From: Imbricaverruca yamaguchii
Lineage: Eukaryota > Arthropoda > Thecostraca > Neoverrucidae
Direction: 5' to 3'
Assembly (NCBI GenBank): GCA_034440575.1
Contig: JAOTOL010001147.1
Span: 228,501-292,500 of the forward strand
Length of the DNA: 64,000 nt
A program made the position numbers and the translations under genes. Within the stretch, counting starts at the first letter, position 1; each line of letters begins with the position of its first letter. Shown here one piece after another: positions 1-11,580 of this stretch. The notes beneath the pieces were generated by a model that worked only from the letters and a program-made list of their open reading frames with translations, made no database searches and was not told the origin of the DNA.

Positions 1-43
1 ATCGTCGGTGCACAAAAAGAAGTAACAAAACTATATTTTTATC

Positions 44-3000
44 ATTCATTTCATTCATTTCATTCATTTCGTTCATTTCGTTCATTTCGTTCATTTCGTT
101 CATTTCGTTCATTTCGTTCATTTCGTTCATTTCGTTCATTTCGTTCATTTCGTTCATTTCGTTCATTTCGTTCATTTCGTTCATTTCGTTCATTTCGTTC
201 ATTTCGTTCATTTCGTTCATTTCGTTCATTTCTTCATTTCGTTCATTTCGTTCATTTCGTTCATTTCGTTCATTTCGTTCATTTCGTTCATTTCGTTCAT
301 TTCGTTCATTTCGTTCATTTCGTTCATTTCGTTCATTTCGTTCATTTCGTTCATTTCGTTCATTTCGTTCATTTCGTTCATTTCGTTCATTTCGTTCATT
401 TCGTTCATTTCGTTCATTTCGTTCATTTCGTTCATTTCATTCATTTCATTCATTTCATTCATTTCATTCATTTCATTCATTTCATTCATTTCATTCATTT
501 CATTCATTTCATTCATTTCATTCATTTCATTCATTTCATTCATTTCATTCATTTCATTCATTTCATTCATTTCATTCATTTCATTCATTTCATTCATTTC
601 ATTCATTTCATTCATTTCATTCATTTCATTCATTTCATTCATTTCATTCATTTCATTCATTTCATTCATTTCATTCATTTCATTCATTTCATTCATTTCA
701 TTCATTTCATTCATTTCATTCATTTCATTCATTTCATTCATTTCATTCATTTCATTCATTTCATTCATTTCATTCATTTCATTCATTTCATTCATTTCAT
801 TCATTTCATTCATTTCATTCATTTCATTCATTTCATTCATTTCATTCATTTCATTCATTTCATTCATTTCATTCATTTCATTCATTTCATTCATTTCATT
901 CATTTCATTCATTTCATTCATTTCATTCATTTCATTCATTTCATTCATTTCATTCATTTCATTCATTTCATTCATTTCATTCATTTCATTCATTTCATTC
1001 ATTTCATTCATTTCATTCATTTCATTCATTTCATTCATTTCATTCATTTCATTCATTTCATTCATTTCATTCATTTCATTCATTTCATTCATTTCATTCA
1101 TTTCATTCATTTCATTCATTTCATTCATTTCATTCATTTCATTCATTTCATTCATTTCATTCATTTCATTCATTTCATTCATTTCATTCATTTCATTCAT
1201 TTCATTCATTTCATTCATTTCATTCATTTCATTCATTTCATTCATTTCATTCATTTCATTCATTTCATTCATTTCATTCATTTCATTCATTTCATTCATT
1301 TCATTCATTTCATTCATTTCATTCATTTCATTCATTTCATTCATTTCATTCATTTCATTCATTTCATTCATTTCATTCATTTCATTCATTTCATTCATTT
1401 CATTCATTTCATTCATTTCATTCATTTCATTCATTTCATTCATTTCATTCATTTCATTCATTTCATTCATTTCATTCATTTCATTCATTTCATTCATTTC
1501 ATTCATTTCATTCATTTCATTCATTTCATTCATTTCATTCATTTCATTCATTTCATTCATTTCATTCATTTCATTCATTTCATTCATTTCATTCATTTCA
1601 TTCATTTCATTCATTTCATTCATTTCATTCATTTCATTCATTTCATTCATTTCATTCATTTCATTCATTTCATTCATTTCATTCATTTCATTCATTTCAT
1701 TCATTTCATTCATTTCATTCATTTCATTCATTTCATTCATTTCATTCATTTCATTCATTTCATTCATTTCATTCATTTCATTCATTTCATTCATTTCATT
1801 CATTTCATTCATTTCATTCATTTCATTCATTTCATTCATTTCATTCATTTCATTCATTTCATTCATTTCATTCATTTCATTCATTTCATTCATTTCATTC
1901 ATTTCATTCATTTCATTCATTTCATTCATTTCATTCATTTCATTCATTTCATTCATTTCATTCATTTCATTCATTTTTCATTCATTTCATTCATTTCATT
2001 CATTTCATTCATTTCATTCATTTCATTTCATTCATTTCATTCATTTCATTCATTTCATTCATTTCATTCATTTCATTCATTTCATTCATTTCATTCATTT
2101 CATTCATTTCATTCATTTCATTCATTTCATTCATTTCATTCATTTCATTCATTTCATTCATTTCATTCATTTCATTCATTTCATTCATTTCATTCATTTC
2201 ATTCATTTCATTCGTTTCATTCGTTTCATTCGTTTCATTCGTTTCATTCGTTTCATTCGTTTCATTCGTTTCATTCGTTTCATTCGTTTCATTCGTTTCA
2301 TTCGTTTCATTCGTTTCATTCGTTTCATTCGTTTCATTCGTTTCATTCGTTTCATTCGTTTCATTCGTTTCATTCGTTTCATTCGTTTCATTCGTTTCAT
2401 TCGTTTCATTCGTTTCATTCGTTTCATTCGTTTCATTTCGTTTCATTCGTTTCATTCGTTTCATTCGTTTCATTCGTTTCATTCGTTTCATTCGTTTCAT
2501 TCGTTTTTCGTTTCATTCGTTTCATTCGTTTCATTCGTTTCATTCGTTTCATTCGTTTCATTCGTTTCATTCGTTTCATTCGTTTCATTCGTTTCATTCG
2601 TTTCATTCGTTTCATTCGTTTCATTCGTTTCATTTTTCATTCGTTTTTCATTCGTTTCATTCGTTTCATTCGTTTCATTCGTTTCATTCGTTTCATTCGT
2701 TTCATTCGTTTCATTCGTTTCATTCGTTTCATTCGTTTCATTCGTTTCATTCGTTTCATTCGTTTCATTCATTTCATTCATTTCATTCATTTCATTCATT
2801 TCATTCATTTCATTCATTTCATTCATTTCATTCATTTCATTCATTTCATTCATTTCATTCATTTCATTCATTTCATTCATTTCATTCTTCAATTCATTTC
2901 ATTCATTTCATTCTTTCATTTCATTCTTTCATTCATTTCATTCATTTCATTCATTTCATTCATTTCATTCATTTCATTCATTTCATTCATTTCATTCATT

Positions 3001-4003
3001 TCATTAATTCATTTCATTCATTTCATTCATTTCATTTCGTTCATTTCGTTCATTTCGTTCATTTCGTTCATTTCGTTCATTTCGTTCATTTCGTTCATTT
3101 CGTTCATTTCGTTCATTTCGTTCATTTCGTTCATTTCGTTCATTTCGTTCATTTCGTTCATTTCGTTCATTTCGTTCATTTCGTTCATTTCGTTCATTTC
3201 GTTCATTTCGTTCATTTCGTTCATTTCGTTCATTTCGTTCATTTCGTTCATTTCGTTCATTTCGTTCATTTCGTTCATTTCGTTCATTTCGTTCATTTCG
3301 TTCATTTCGTTCATTTCGTTCATTTCGTTCATTTCGTTCATTTCGTTCATTTCGTTCATTTCGTTCATTTCGTTCATTTCGTTCATTTCGTTCATTTCGT
3401 TCATTTCGTTCATTTCGTTCATTTCGTTCATTTCGTTCATTTCGTTCATTTCGTTCATTTCGTTCATTTCGTTCATTCCGTTCATTCCGTTCATTTCGTT
3501 CGTTTCGTTCGTTTCGTTCGTTTCGTTCGTTTCGTTCGCTTCGTTCGCTTCGTTCGTTTCGTTCGTTTCGTTCGTTTCGTTCGTTTCGTTCGTTTCGTTC
3601 GTTTCGTTCGTTTCGTTTCGCTCGTTTCGTTCGTTTCGTTCGTTTCGTTCGTTTCGTTCGTTTCGTTCGTTTCGTTCGTTTCGTTCGTTTCGTTCGTTTC
3701 GTTCGTTTCGTTCGTTTCGTTCGTTTCGTTCGTTTCGTTCGTTTCGTTCGTTTCGTTCGTTTCGTTCGTTTCGTTCGTTTCGTTCGTTTCGTTCGTTTCG
3801 TTCGTTTCGTTCGTTTCGTTCGTTTCATTCGTTTCATTCCTTTCATTAATTTCGTTAATTTCGTTAATTTCGTTAATTTCGTTAAATTCGTTAATTTCGT
3901 TAATTTCGTTAATTTCGTTAATTTCGTTAATTTCGTTAATTTCGTTAATTTCGTTCATTTCGTTCATTTCGTTCATTTCGTTCACTTCGTTCATTTCATT
4001 TCA
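44..4003. repeat. 9-bp satellite array in homogeneous variant blocks
   Basis: About 4 kb of uninterrupted 9-bp units of the form TTC[A/G]TTTC[A/G]. The array is divided into blocks: TTCATTTCG (about 63-437), TTCATTTCA (438-2211), TTCGTTTCA (2212-2765), TTCATTTCA (2766-3036), TTCATTTCG (3037-3497), TTCGTTTCG (3498-3835), TTAATTTCG (3845-3951) and TTCATTTCG again to the end. Boundaries are sharp and only a few 4-6 bp irregularities occur (near 232, 1975, 2025, 2434, 2505, 2632 and 2886-2935). Because 9 is a multiple of 3 and no stop codon is formed, the minus strand is open for hundreds of codons as a three-residue repeat; I regard these frames as repeat artefacts, not genes. The left edge is close to the window start, so true array length is unknown only if position 44 is not its real end. 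Confidence 0.97.
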
Positions 4004-4536
4004 TATTCAATATCGGTGAACAACGGATGACGTCTCACGGACATTTGGTACTATATCTTGGAAACTAGGGCACACTACGTAGCCATTAGTGACGCTGTAA
4101 TGAACTTGCACCCACCCCACACATACGGACATAGCGGAAATTGAAGAAATTTTGTTTGAATAGTAATATACTAATGGTTTCACTCGCATCAAGAAGGTAA
4201 ACCTAGTATTACAAATACATCCATAAGTCGTGAAAAGAGTTCAAAGCCCAGCGAGAATTGTGAATTTGAATGTACTTATGCTGTGATGGTAGTTCTTTTC
4301 AGTATCGCATCTTGATGTTAGCCATAAGCGCGTCCTGGGGTCTGCCTCATCCCTTTAGCGGTCCCCATCTTAGTGGTAAAAGTTGTGTGTTTACAATTAA
4401 AATTATCGGGTTATCTATCCAAAGGTGCTCAACCATGGTTTTTTGCGAAATTCCTTGATGCATCCCTGCTGTTCACCCTGGCACATTCACTTTTTGGGAC
4501 GTTCCTACGTCTGACCAGGCCATGAAAAAGTATCAT
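4004..4536. other. no feature recognised
   Basis: Mixed-composition sequence after the satellite. Two open frames of about 60 codons overlap it (4007-4192 minus, 4270-4458 plus) but neither resembles a known protein or carries a motif I recognise. Confidence 0.5.
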
Positions 4537-4692
4537 ATTGCAGGCGGATAGCATGTAAATGTCTTGCCATCATCCGCCATTGGGTGTCGCATTATTTTCC
4601 CACGCATCGACGCATTGCAGGCGAAAATCGTGTGAATGTTATACGATCATCGGCCACTGTGCAACGCATTACTTCCCCGCGCGTCGATGCGC
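4537..4692. repeat. two-copy 78-bp tandem duplication
   Basis: Two adjacent diverged copies, 4537-4613 and 4614-4692, each starting ATTGCAGGCG and ending in a CGCATCGACGC or CGCGTCGATGCG motif. The copies differ by substitutions and small indels, so the duplication is old. Confidence 0.7.
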
Positions 4693-4892
4693 GTGCTACC
4701 GAGCTCTCCAACAATAGGAAAGCTGCACGCAAATAGCACTTACTGAATCGTATCATCCTGCCATCTGGCGAGAAATATTGTTACCTATGATTCAGCATTC
4801 AGTCTCATTTGTGTAATGCGTAGACCGTGCTGCTACCTAGCGATATCTATCTGAAGTGATGCTTCTATAATTTTTTTTTTAAGTTCTTGAAT

Positions 4893-5105
4893 CTGTGGAG
4901 GTTTCAACCTGTGGAGGTTATGACCGCTGCTGAGTTGTGGAGGTTATGACAGCTTCGTGCTTGTGGAGGTTGTGAGCTGTGGAGGTTACGACCTTTGGAG
5001 GTTATGACCTGTGGAGGTTATGACCTGTGGAGGTTACAACCGCTGCGATGTGTTGGATTTGTGGAGGTTGTAACCTATGGAGGTTATGAACTGCGGAGTT
5101 TATGA
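4893..5105. repeat. minisatellite, 16-bp unit TGTGGAGGTTATGACC
   Basis: Around ten imperfect copies of a 16-bp unit with the constant core TGTGGAGGTT followed by A[TC][GA]A, some separated by short spacers. It matches no coding frame. Confidence 0.85.
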
Positions 5106-7147
5106 TACGCTGTCGTATGAACTGATGAAAATGTGGGTGGAAAGTCAGACATTTATGCTCTTAATAATGGTACAATATGTCTCCTTTTTTGGCTTGAAGT
5201 GTGAACTGGTGAAACCGGTATAGTATGATGTTGAAATTTGTCATGGAATTATAATACAAATTATGCCAATTGAAATATCATTTCAGCTATTCAATCTCAA
5301 GTTTGAGCAAATAGTGTACCCATAAGTGCATATATGTTATTTAATTTTGGAGACACCAAATTCAGAGATACCTATGCTAATGATAACTATGGCAATGCCA
5401 TGGTATCAACAGGTGACATTATTTAATAGACCACATCATACATAATCCTTGTACCTGGAATTGTGTAGCAAGATGCTTGTGCATCACAATGTACAATGAT
5501 GAACAGCAACATGATACTTATGCATGAAATACTCTAAAAACAATTAATGGAGACTTCATGAGCACACATCAACAAGCATGATGCCAATACTTCATTGGGA
5601 TGTCTATTTCTTCCTGAGAAAGTGATATATTTTACCCTGTTTCACGAATAATTTTTCACTGGTACAAGCTCATGTCGGTCCTGACCGCCAATTTCCGGTC
5701 CAGATATTGATACTTGCATGTGACAAATTAGTGTTGTGGGCGGAATAGCATGTATGTATGTGTGGTAGAGTTCCGTGTAGCTAGACTTATTCTGATGTCA
5801 GCTGGATATCCACAGCACGGCTCCTGAAGCCCCCGACGCCGAAACAGCAGCAGTGGGAAGCTTGGTGGTCCTCAACGTGCCCTCTGCACCGGCTTTGATG
5901 CGGGTCGGGGTACGTAGCATATCAGAGTGTGTACATCCTCTTGGCCAATATAAAATAATATATTGCCTGGCCTGAATATAGTGTGTTTGGGACGAACATG
6001 AGCTTTTCTTTTGTGTGGCGGCAATTGATTATAAACTTTTGCGTTGAATAGGCCAGCCATGCATGGGAAGTTTTGCATAGTTGGTCTCGCGGAGCGATTA
6101 TATGGCATGATGTGCAATCAGAGCCGTTGTCAAATCTTCAAGTATCATGTAATTGAGTGCTACCGGTACTATGATGAACGTTTCGGTAGGCACTATTTGC
6201 TTGTGTTAACGCAACTAGTTTGGTATGTGTTTATGTAGCCTTATTCACCTTATTATTCGTTTTCCTTTTTTACATTTGGTCATCATGTTCACTTTAAGTT
6301 TGAATACAAGATGTAATGCTTCCACAAGGGAAATGCATGAATAAGTTTTATCATCGAAATCACTGTATAAACATGATGAAGCTCCTTCAATATAAAGGCT
6401 TTTGTACCCAAGGGTCTTATCCAGATGCATGGAATCAAATGCAGACGTGCGTGGTATACACGCTGAGAGATTCAGTTGTCGGCACCGTTGCGATCCAGTC
6501 TCGTCTAAGCGTTTCATGTTAACTCACCACCGAGTGATAGGGAGCTCTTCCGATCCCTCATTTGTTTGGTTCGTTGGTGGAAAGGCTGTTCAATATTAAA
6601 TATTCCTATTCGTGCAAAAGGCAGGATGTCATCATGTCGACGCACTAGAAAGCATTACAATGCGGTTCAGAATTGGCAGATATTCTACATAGATTCTTCC
6701 ATTTTCAGTGAAAAATACCCTGCGTAGCTGACCAACCACTGAGTGTCAAAATACGTTAACCGAGCCGGCGCGGGGGCAAGACCCTGTTGCTAATCAACCT
6801 CGGGATGGGTCATTGATTGGCTATTACTTCCCAGTGCTGAGTTTGTATTCGAGTCCACAGGAGTTACTGTCACGTTGGTGATGCTTCGCAGAAGGGTGTA
6901 CTGCCCTGTCGCCACCTGCAGTTACACGGCCTTAGCCGCCAACGGGCGAAGGGCAAGGCAGCGCCGTTCCAAGCATGTGGCGTGTCACCACCCGGGCCTC
7001 CCATCGGACTACCGCAGGAGGGTAGACAGATCACTGGTGAGTGCTGCTGGGCGTTATTCATCGAACTAAGCCTTCCATTCCCTGAATAACAGTTACAGAT
7101 TACAGTCTCTCCGGTCAGATCCTCACACCCTGTCACATACCCAAGTA
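5106..7147. other. about 2 kb without recognisable genes
   Basis: Several open frames of 60-90 codons occur on both strands (for example 5872-6117 minus, 6245-6517 minus, 6870-7136 minus). They overlap one another and none shows a domain, signal peptide or splice context that I recognise. No tandem repeat of note was seen. Confidence 0.45.
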
Positions 7148-7486
7148 GTCAAAAACGGAGAAAAAAAAGAAGAAAAGTTCCTCCGGTACGTTTTGTTGCT
7201 TCCCTAAAGAAAGGCAAACGCTGAAAGTTTCATTAAAATGTCTGTATCCTTTAAAGCGTGACGACTGGTTGAACTTTTTTGGAGGTGACCTCACTTGACC
7301 CTGGTGACCTCACTTGAAGGTCGTTGACCCTGGATGATCTGACTTCAAAATTCTGAAACAGCGTGCCAAATTCTTGTGGGAAAAGGTATGCCAAATTTTG
7401 GCGCGCTATCGCGCGACATTCGTTCCCTATCCACGAAAAACCTAAGGGGGGGGCGGTTGAAGACCCCCCGAGACGGCGCAGGTTAA
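7148..7486 (-). repeat. dispersed repeat, copy A
   Basis: Read on the minus strand it begins TTAACCTGCGCCGTCTCGGG and ends near a CCGTTTTTGAC motif. It aligns along its whole length, by eye at roughly 80 percent, with the plus strand of 53428-53740. Shared landmarks in order are the GCGCCGTCTCGGGGGG block, AGGTTTTTCG, CCAAAATTTGGCA, CCTTTTCCCACA, GGTCACCTCCAAAAA, CACGCTTTAA and AACAAAACGTAC. No protein is encoded. It is presumably a non-autonomous transposable element or an internal piece of a larger one. It contains several AGGTCA-like half-sites. Confidence 0.85.
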
Positions 7487-8527
7487 AATTAGGTATGTAA
7501 ACAGTGACATGCTACCGTCATATTCTCGGCTGCATCGTTTTCCAGTGCTGGTCCTGAGACGATGCGTATTCACCAGCGACCGGTGATTCAGCCGCTCTTT
7601 TGGTTAGTTATTTGAGTTTAAGGGCGTTTCGACCAAAACGTGATCATTTAGCGCGCATCAGCCGCTCTTAAGCCATCCCGCTTTTAAGCTGAATAATTAC
7701 CACAGGAATAGGAAAGAAACGGCTGTTGAGTGCGAATTGCTGTTATTTGAAGCATGTGCCCATAACTTTTCCAAATACGACGATCGTGAAGAACTGAAGT
7801 CATCAACTCTGTGGAAGCACTTGCTGTCCGGTTACTTGGGTGTGAATTATGGATGGCATGATTACTGTGGAAGCATTGCATCTTTCACAGGCGACCCTGA
7901 GGTTTCATTCCGATCATGCATTCCAACTTTTGCGGCATATTTGCACACACTAGCGGTAGTGAATGTGTTGAATACGCTTTACTTCATGGAAACTTAGCAA
8001 TAGTTGATGCAGTCGATTCAGTCAGGTCATCCTGTTTGATGGATAGGCCATACCCAAAAACAATTCCTCTTGCGAAAATGTGGACTCATGCGGATTCCTA
8101 ATTGTATCATGCCTGACCGTTGTAAATCTTTTACATGCCACATGCGTGACGCATATGCGAATTGTACGTGTTTTAGTGCGTTCGATAGTGCCATTTAGAA
8201 GTAACCAGCTGAATACCAAAAACGTAAACTTAGTTTCAGAGTTCATCAGAATTGTAGAAAGTTTGAAGTGATCCGACACGACCGGTACAATATTATCTTA
8301 GACGATATCAAGTCGATGAGAGAAGTGCTAAGTTTCAGCCCGCTGAGCCGTCTCGCTAATTCGGTATTCTTGAGAGACAAAAAATAGCCTTCACTATACC
8401 TCACTGTCGGCAAGATATGGGTTCACCAGCCAGGCATGTCCAGACGTCTCCAACATTACCTTTACTTTACTTTACGCAGCAGCGATAGAGCGTTCAGCTT
8501 AATAGTCTTCTTTTCGTTTCAGCGTGC
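7487..8527. other. no gene recognised
   Basis: Short overlapping frames on both strands (7684-7881, 7737-7997, 8022-8279) without recognisable motifs. A GCCGCTCTT word recurs near 7591 and 7668 but no clear repeat structure extends from it. Confidence 0.45.
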
Positions 8528-8589
8528 GTGTGCGCGGACGGAAGCGGCTGCGGAGGACCTAATCCTGCCGGTGTTTATGCCGATCCTGC

Positions 8590-9235
8590 AGCCGCCGCCG
8601 CGCCCGCCGCCGCCGCCGCCTCTGCAGCCCGTCTGCCGCGGTCAACGTCGCCGCCGCTGCGGTCACCACCGCCGCCGCGGTCACTGCCGCCGCCACGGTC
8701 ACCACCGCCGCCGCGGTCACCACCACCGTCGACACTGCCGCCGCCACGGTCACGGTCACCGTCGACACTGCCGCCGCCACGGTCACCACCGCCGCCGCGG
8801 TCACCACCACCGTCGACACTGCCGCCGCTGCGGTCACTACCTCCGCCGCGGTCACTGCCGCCGCCACGGTCGCCGCCACCGTCGACACTGCCGCCGCCGC
8901 AGTCACTACCTCCGCCGCGGTCACTGTCGCCGCTACGGTCACCACCACCGTCGACACTGCCGCCGCCACGGTCACCACCGCCGCCGCGGTCACCACCACC
9001 GGCGACACTGCCGCCGCCGCGGTCACTGTCGCCGCTGCGGTCACGGTCACCGTCGACACTGCCGCCGCCACGGTCACTGTCGCCGCTACGGTCACCACCA
9101 CCGTCGACACTGCCGCCGCCGCGGTCACTACCTCCGCCGCGGTCACTGCCGCCGCCACGGTCGCCGCCACCGTCGACACTGCCGCCGCCACGGTCACGGT
9201 CACCGTCGACACTGCCGGTCCTAGGGCGGCGGCGA
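8590..9235. repeat. GC-rich minisatellite (CCGCCGCGGTCAC / CCGTCGACACTG units)
   Basis: About 650 bp built from permutations of short modules: GCCGCCGC[CG]ACGGTCAC, CACCGCCGCCGCGGTCAC and CACCACCGTCGACACT. The module length is a multiple of three and lacks stop codons, so at least four of the six frames stay open for 200 or more codons, giving His/Arg-rich, Pro/Arg/Ser-rich, Ala/Val/Thr-rich and Gly/Asp-rich readings. With so many frames open at once, coding is not supported. One frame (Ala/Val/Thr) continues to a stop at 9582, but its downstream part lies antisense to a Penelope-like element. Confidence 0.85.
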
Positions 9236-9369
9236 CCACTGCCAGCCCTGGGGAGGCTGAACTGGTGAGGGCGCTGACCAACTCCTGTACCTCGTCGCCA
9301 TACGATGAGTGGCTGCTGTTGTGCTGCTATACCATCGAGCCACTGTGCACCCGCTGCCATACATTCCAG

Positions 9370-9838
9370 TGGCCGCTGTTGTGCTCGACCGATAAACGCG
9401 CTTGGGTACCCGTTGTTTCGGAACGCCTGTTGGATGTGTTGTTTTCAGTGCTGAGAGAAGTTGAGAGATGTGTCCAACGTGAGATGTCGTTCCCAGATAT
9501 TTCGTCCTTGTTGCTACAGACCGCGATGGCTCAGCGAGTCAGACAGTGGATGGTTAAGGACTTGGTGTTGGCGTCGTGGTGACGGGCGCATTACAGGTAC
9601 ATATTTGAGCAAGTGGTTTTTGTCTTGAAAACAGGTCTTGAGAGCTTGTCTACATCTGGACACTTCCACGTCAAAGAATGAGAGTTTTCCGTCCCGTTCC
9701 ACCTCCACAGTAAACTGGACACTGGGCGAACAATTATAGAGATGCTGGAGAAACACCCACCACTTGTCGCCACGCCAACAAGTGACAGGTGTTCCCACAT
9801 AATAAAAGCGTCATCCATATATCGGCTCCAATGGCTTA
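9370..9838 (-). mobile_element. Penelope-like element reverse-transcriptase remnant
   Basis: On the minus strand, near 9824-9790, the frame reads RYMDDAFIMWEH, the catalytic motif C block of Penelope-like reverse transcriptases (family form R-Y-x-D-D-x-F-x-x-W-x-H). After a frameshift it continues in the 9798-9514 frame with FLQHLYNCSPSVQFTVEVE, then a D-G-x-L-x-F-x-D-V-x-V block, the usual segment following the catalytic motif in that family. Further down, a shifted frame near 9400 reads FRNNGYP, which fits the family's F-x-x-N-G-Y-P segment. At least two frameshifts and the small size make it a dead fragment. No GIY-YIG endonuclease or terminal repeats were found. Identification rests on remembered family motifs; a search against a repeat library would be decisive. 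Confidence 0.72.
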
Positions 9839-10279
9839 TATGTGTTTCGCTTCACCCAGAGTGATACAGATACATATTTGTATTAAGCTAGTCCACAATT
9901 AAATATTGACAATTAAGACCTCCCGTTAATATGCTAGAAGAGTAGAAAAGAAAAGGTCAATATTACCGAACAGATTCACAGCTGTAATATATAATATAAA
10001 AAGTTATGATACAATCAGTGGGGAGAGCCGCAATTCAGACCGTCTCGTACGGCGATTAGGCAGATGCCGCCGCAGGAGGCGACCGAAGATCGGCACGGGA
10101 AGTCCCAGCAGTTCGGGTGGGAACGAGTTACGCAATGAATTCGTTTAGGGAAACAGTGTTTCACCAAGCATGACACTGCTGAAAACCAGTAATGCAGACC
10201 GCTTAAACATGCATCTAGATGTTGGATGTCGAAGATTCCTTGGAAAAGACTTGGATTCGGTGTTTGGTAAGAGGTAAGG
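9839..10279. other. no feature recognised
   Basis: AT-rich spacer between the Penelope-like remnant and the degenerate tandem repeat. Only the end of a minus-strand open frame (10015-10542) falls here, without recognisable motifs. Confidence 0.4.
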
Positions 10280-10705
10280 AAACGCTTCCGACGTACCGTA
10301 GACTCATAAAGGCGCACAATGTTCCTAGGGGTACGTATGCACTCATAGGGGCCCATAATATGTATTAATCTGTGCCTGTAGACGTTTGCAATGGTACGTA
10401 GGCGTTCATAGGGAATCGCGACGATCTTAAGAGCCCTGAAATGTCTGTAATGACGCATAGACGTGCGTAAGAGCCCTTTGGCGTCTTTCAGCGCCCGCAG
10501 AACTTCAAAACGACCCGCGGACGTCCGTAAGGACACGTACATGTTCGAAAGAACCAGAAGACCTTAGTAAGTGCCCATAGACTTGCATACGGACCCGTAA
10601 GCGTTCGTAAGGGGCAGCATATGTTAGAGGACCGACTACACACACGGTGGTCATAAACAGCATTGCTAGCCTTTAAATTTTCACCATGACGATTCCGTAG
10701 ACAAT
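10280..10705. repeat. degenerate tandem repeat with CATAGACG/TTCGTAAG core
   Basis: Imperfect units containing CATAGACGTKCGTAAG-like cores recur roughly every 30-35 bp (for example near 10319, 10400, 10460, 10525, 10570 and 10600). The minus-strand frame across it (10015-10542) shows a repeated G-P-Y-E-x-x-R-T-like pattern, which simply reflects the repeat. I do not call it a gene. Confidence 0.6.
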
Positions 10706-11580
10706 TCGTACGGACCCATGGCTCCATCCTTCGAGTCGTGTCGAGTGGGAGCCCAAGGATGGGCGGCCGCCAGCACCTTGGCTACGAGCCTACGTCCCTC
10801 TCCGGATCCCACCTAATATATATTTTGTGGGATACTATCACACCTGGAAAACTGGTAAACGTTGAAAATTCATTTTCCTCAAGTTTACATATGAGGAAAT
10901 ATCTCAATCATACTTCCCATGACCCGTGATTAGTATGCAGGACATCAGGTTCCGTACGATGACTACTTTCTGTGTTATCACTCATAATGTCTGATGATTA
11001 TGACCAATAATTGGTGTCCATGAGCAGGATGCTTTGGCGCCTGCCTGTGCGGCTATAGGGGCAATGGATTCCACGCCATGTCGACGCGAGCCGCGCACAG
11101 CGGGTGCAGCGAGTTGTCCAGAACAGTAGGGCTAACACCATTGCTCTGGTACCTCAAACATATAGCACCTGACACCCTTCCCCTCCCCTCCCCCATCGCG
11201 CCTGATATTCCTAAATGACCGGATCGTAGATTGTGTGCATGTAATAATGGGACTGTCACTCATCGTTGCTGGGTTTTGAATCTCACCTCGTAAGAATGTA
11301 TGTGCTCTTACCACAGTACACTTCTGAAAGTTTATGAGAAATTTGCCAGATGCCCGCCCGGCGACTTATATTGACGTTGATGTGGCGCTCACGTCTCTGT
11401 CCCGCCGGGGACGCAGTCGCGCCGCAGACGCCGCCTGGTTCGGAAGTGCGACTGCGACAACTTTTTAAATCTAGAACCAGCATGTCTGGCGACCCAACCT
11501 GGGGTACTGCCACTGCTGTTGCCGCATGGCTCTCCGAAACTCACCTGTCCTCACTTTCCCATTCACATATCCCTTATCGG
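10706..11580. other. no feature recognised
   Basis: Mixed sequence with small random frames (for example 10738-10929 plus, 11350-11592 plus). Nothing recognisable on either strand. Confidence 0.4.

Noticed and set aside
226..3994. Long minus-strand frames of three-residue repeats over the satellite
   Set aside because: They follow from a 9-bp unit without stop codons; several frames are open at once and unit variants change residues in blocks, with no start context or flanking exon.
8436..9360. Four overlapping frames of about 240-260 codons
   Set aside because: GC-rich minisatellite lacks stops in most frames; no frame shows domain structure, and the downstream tail is antisense to a Penelope-like RT.
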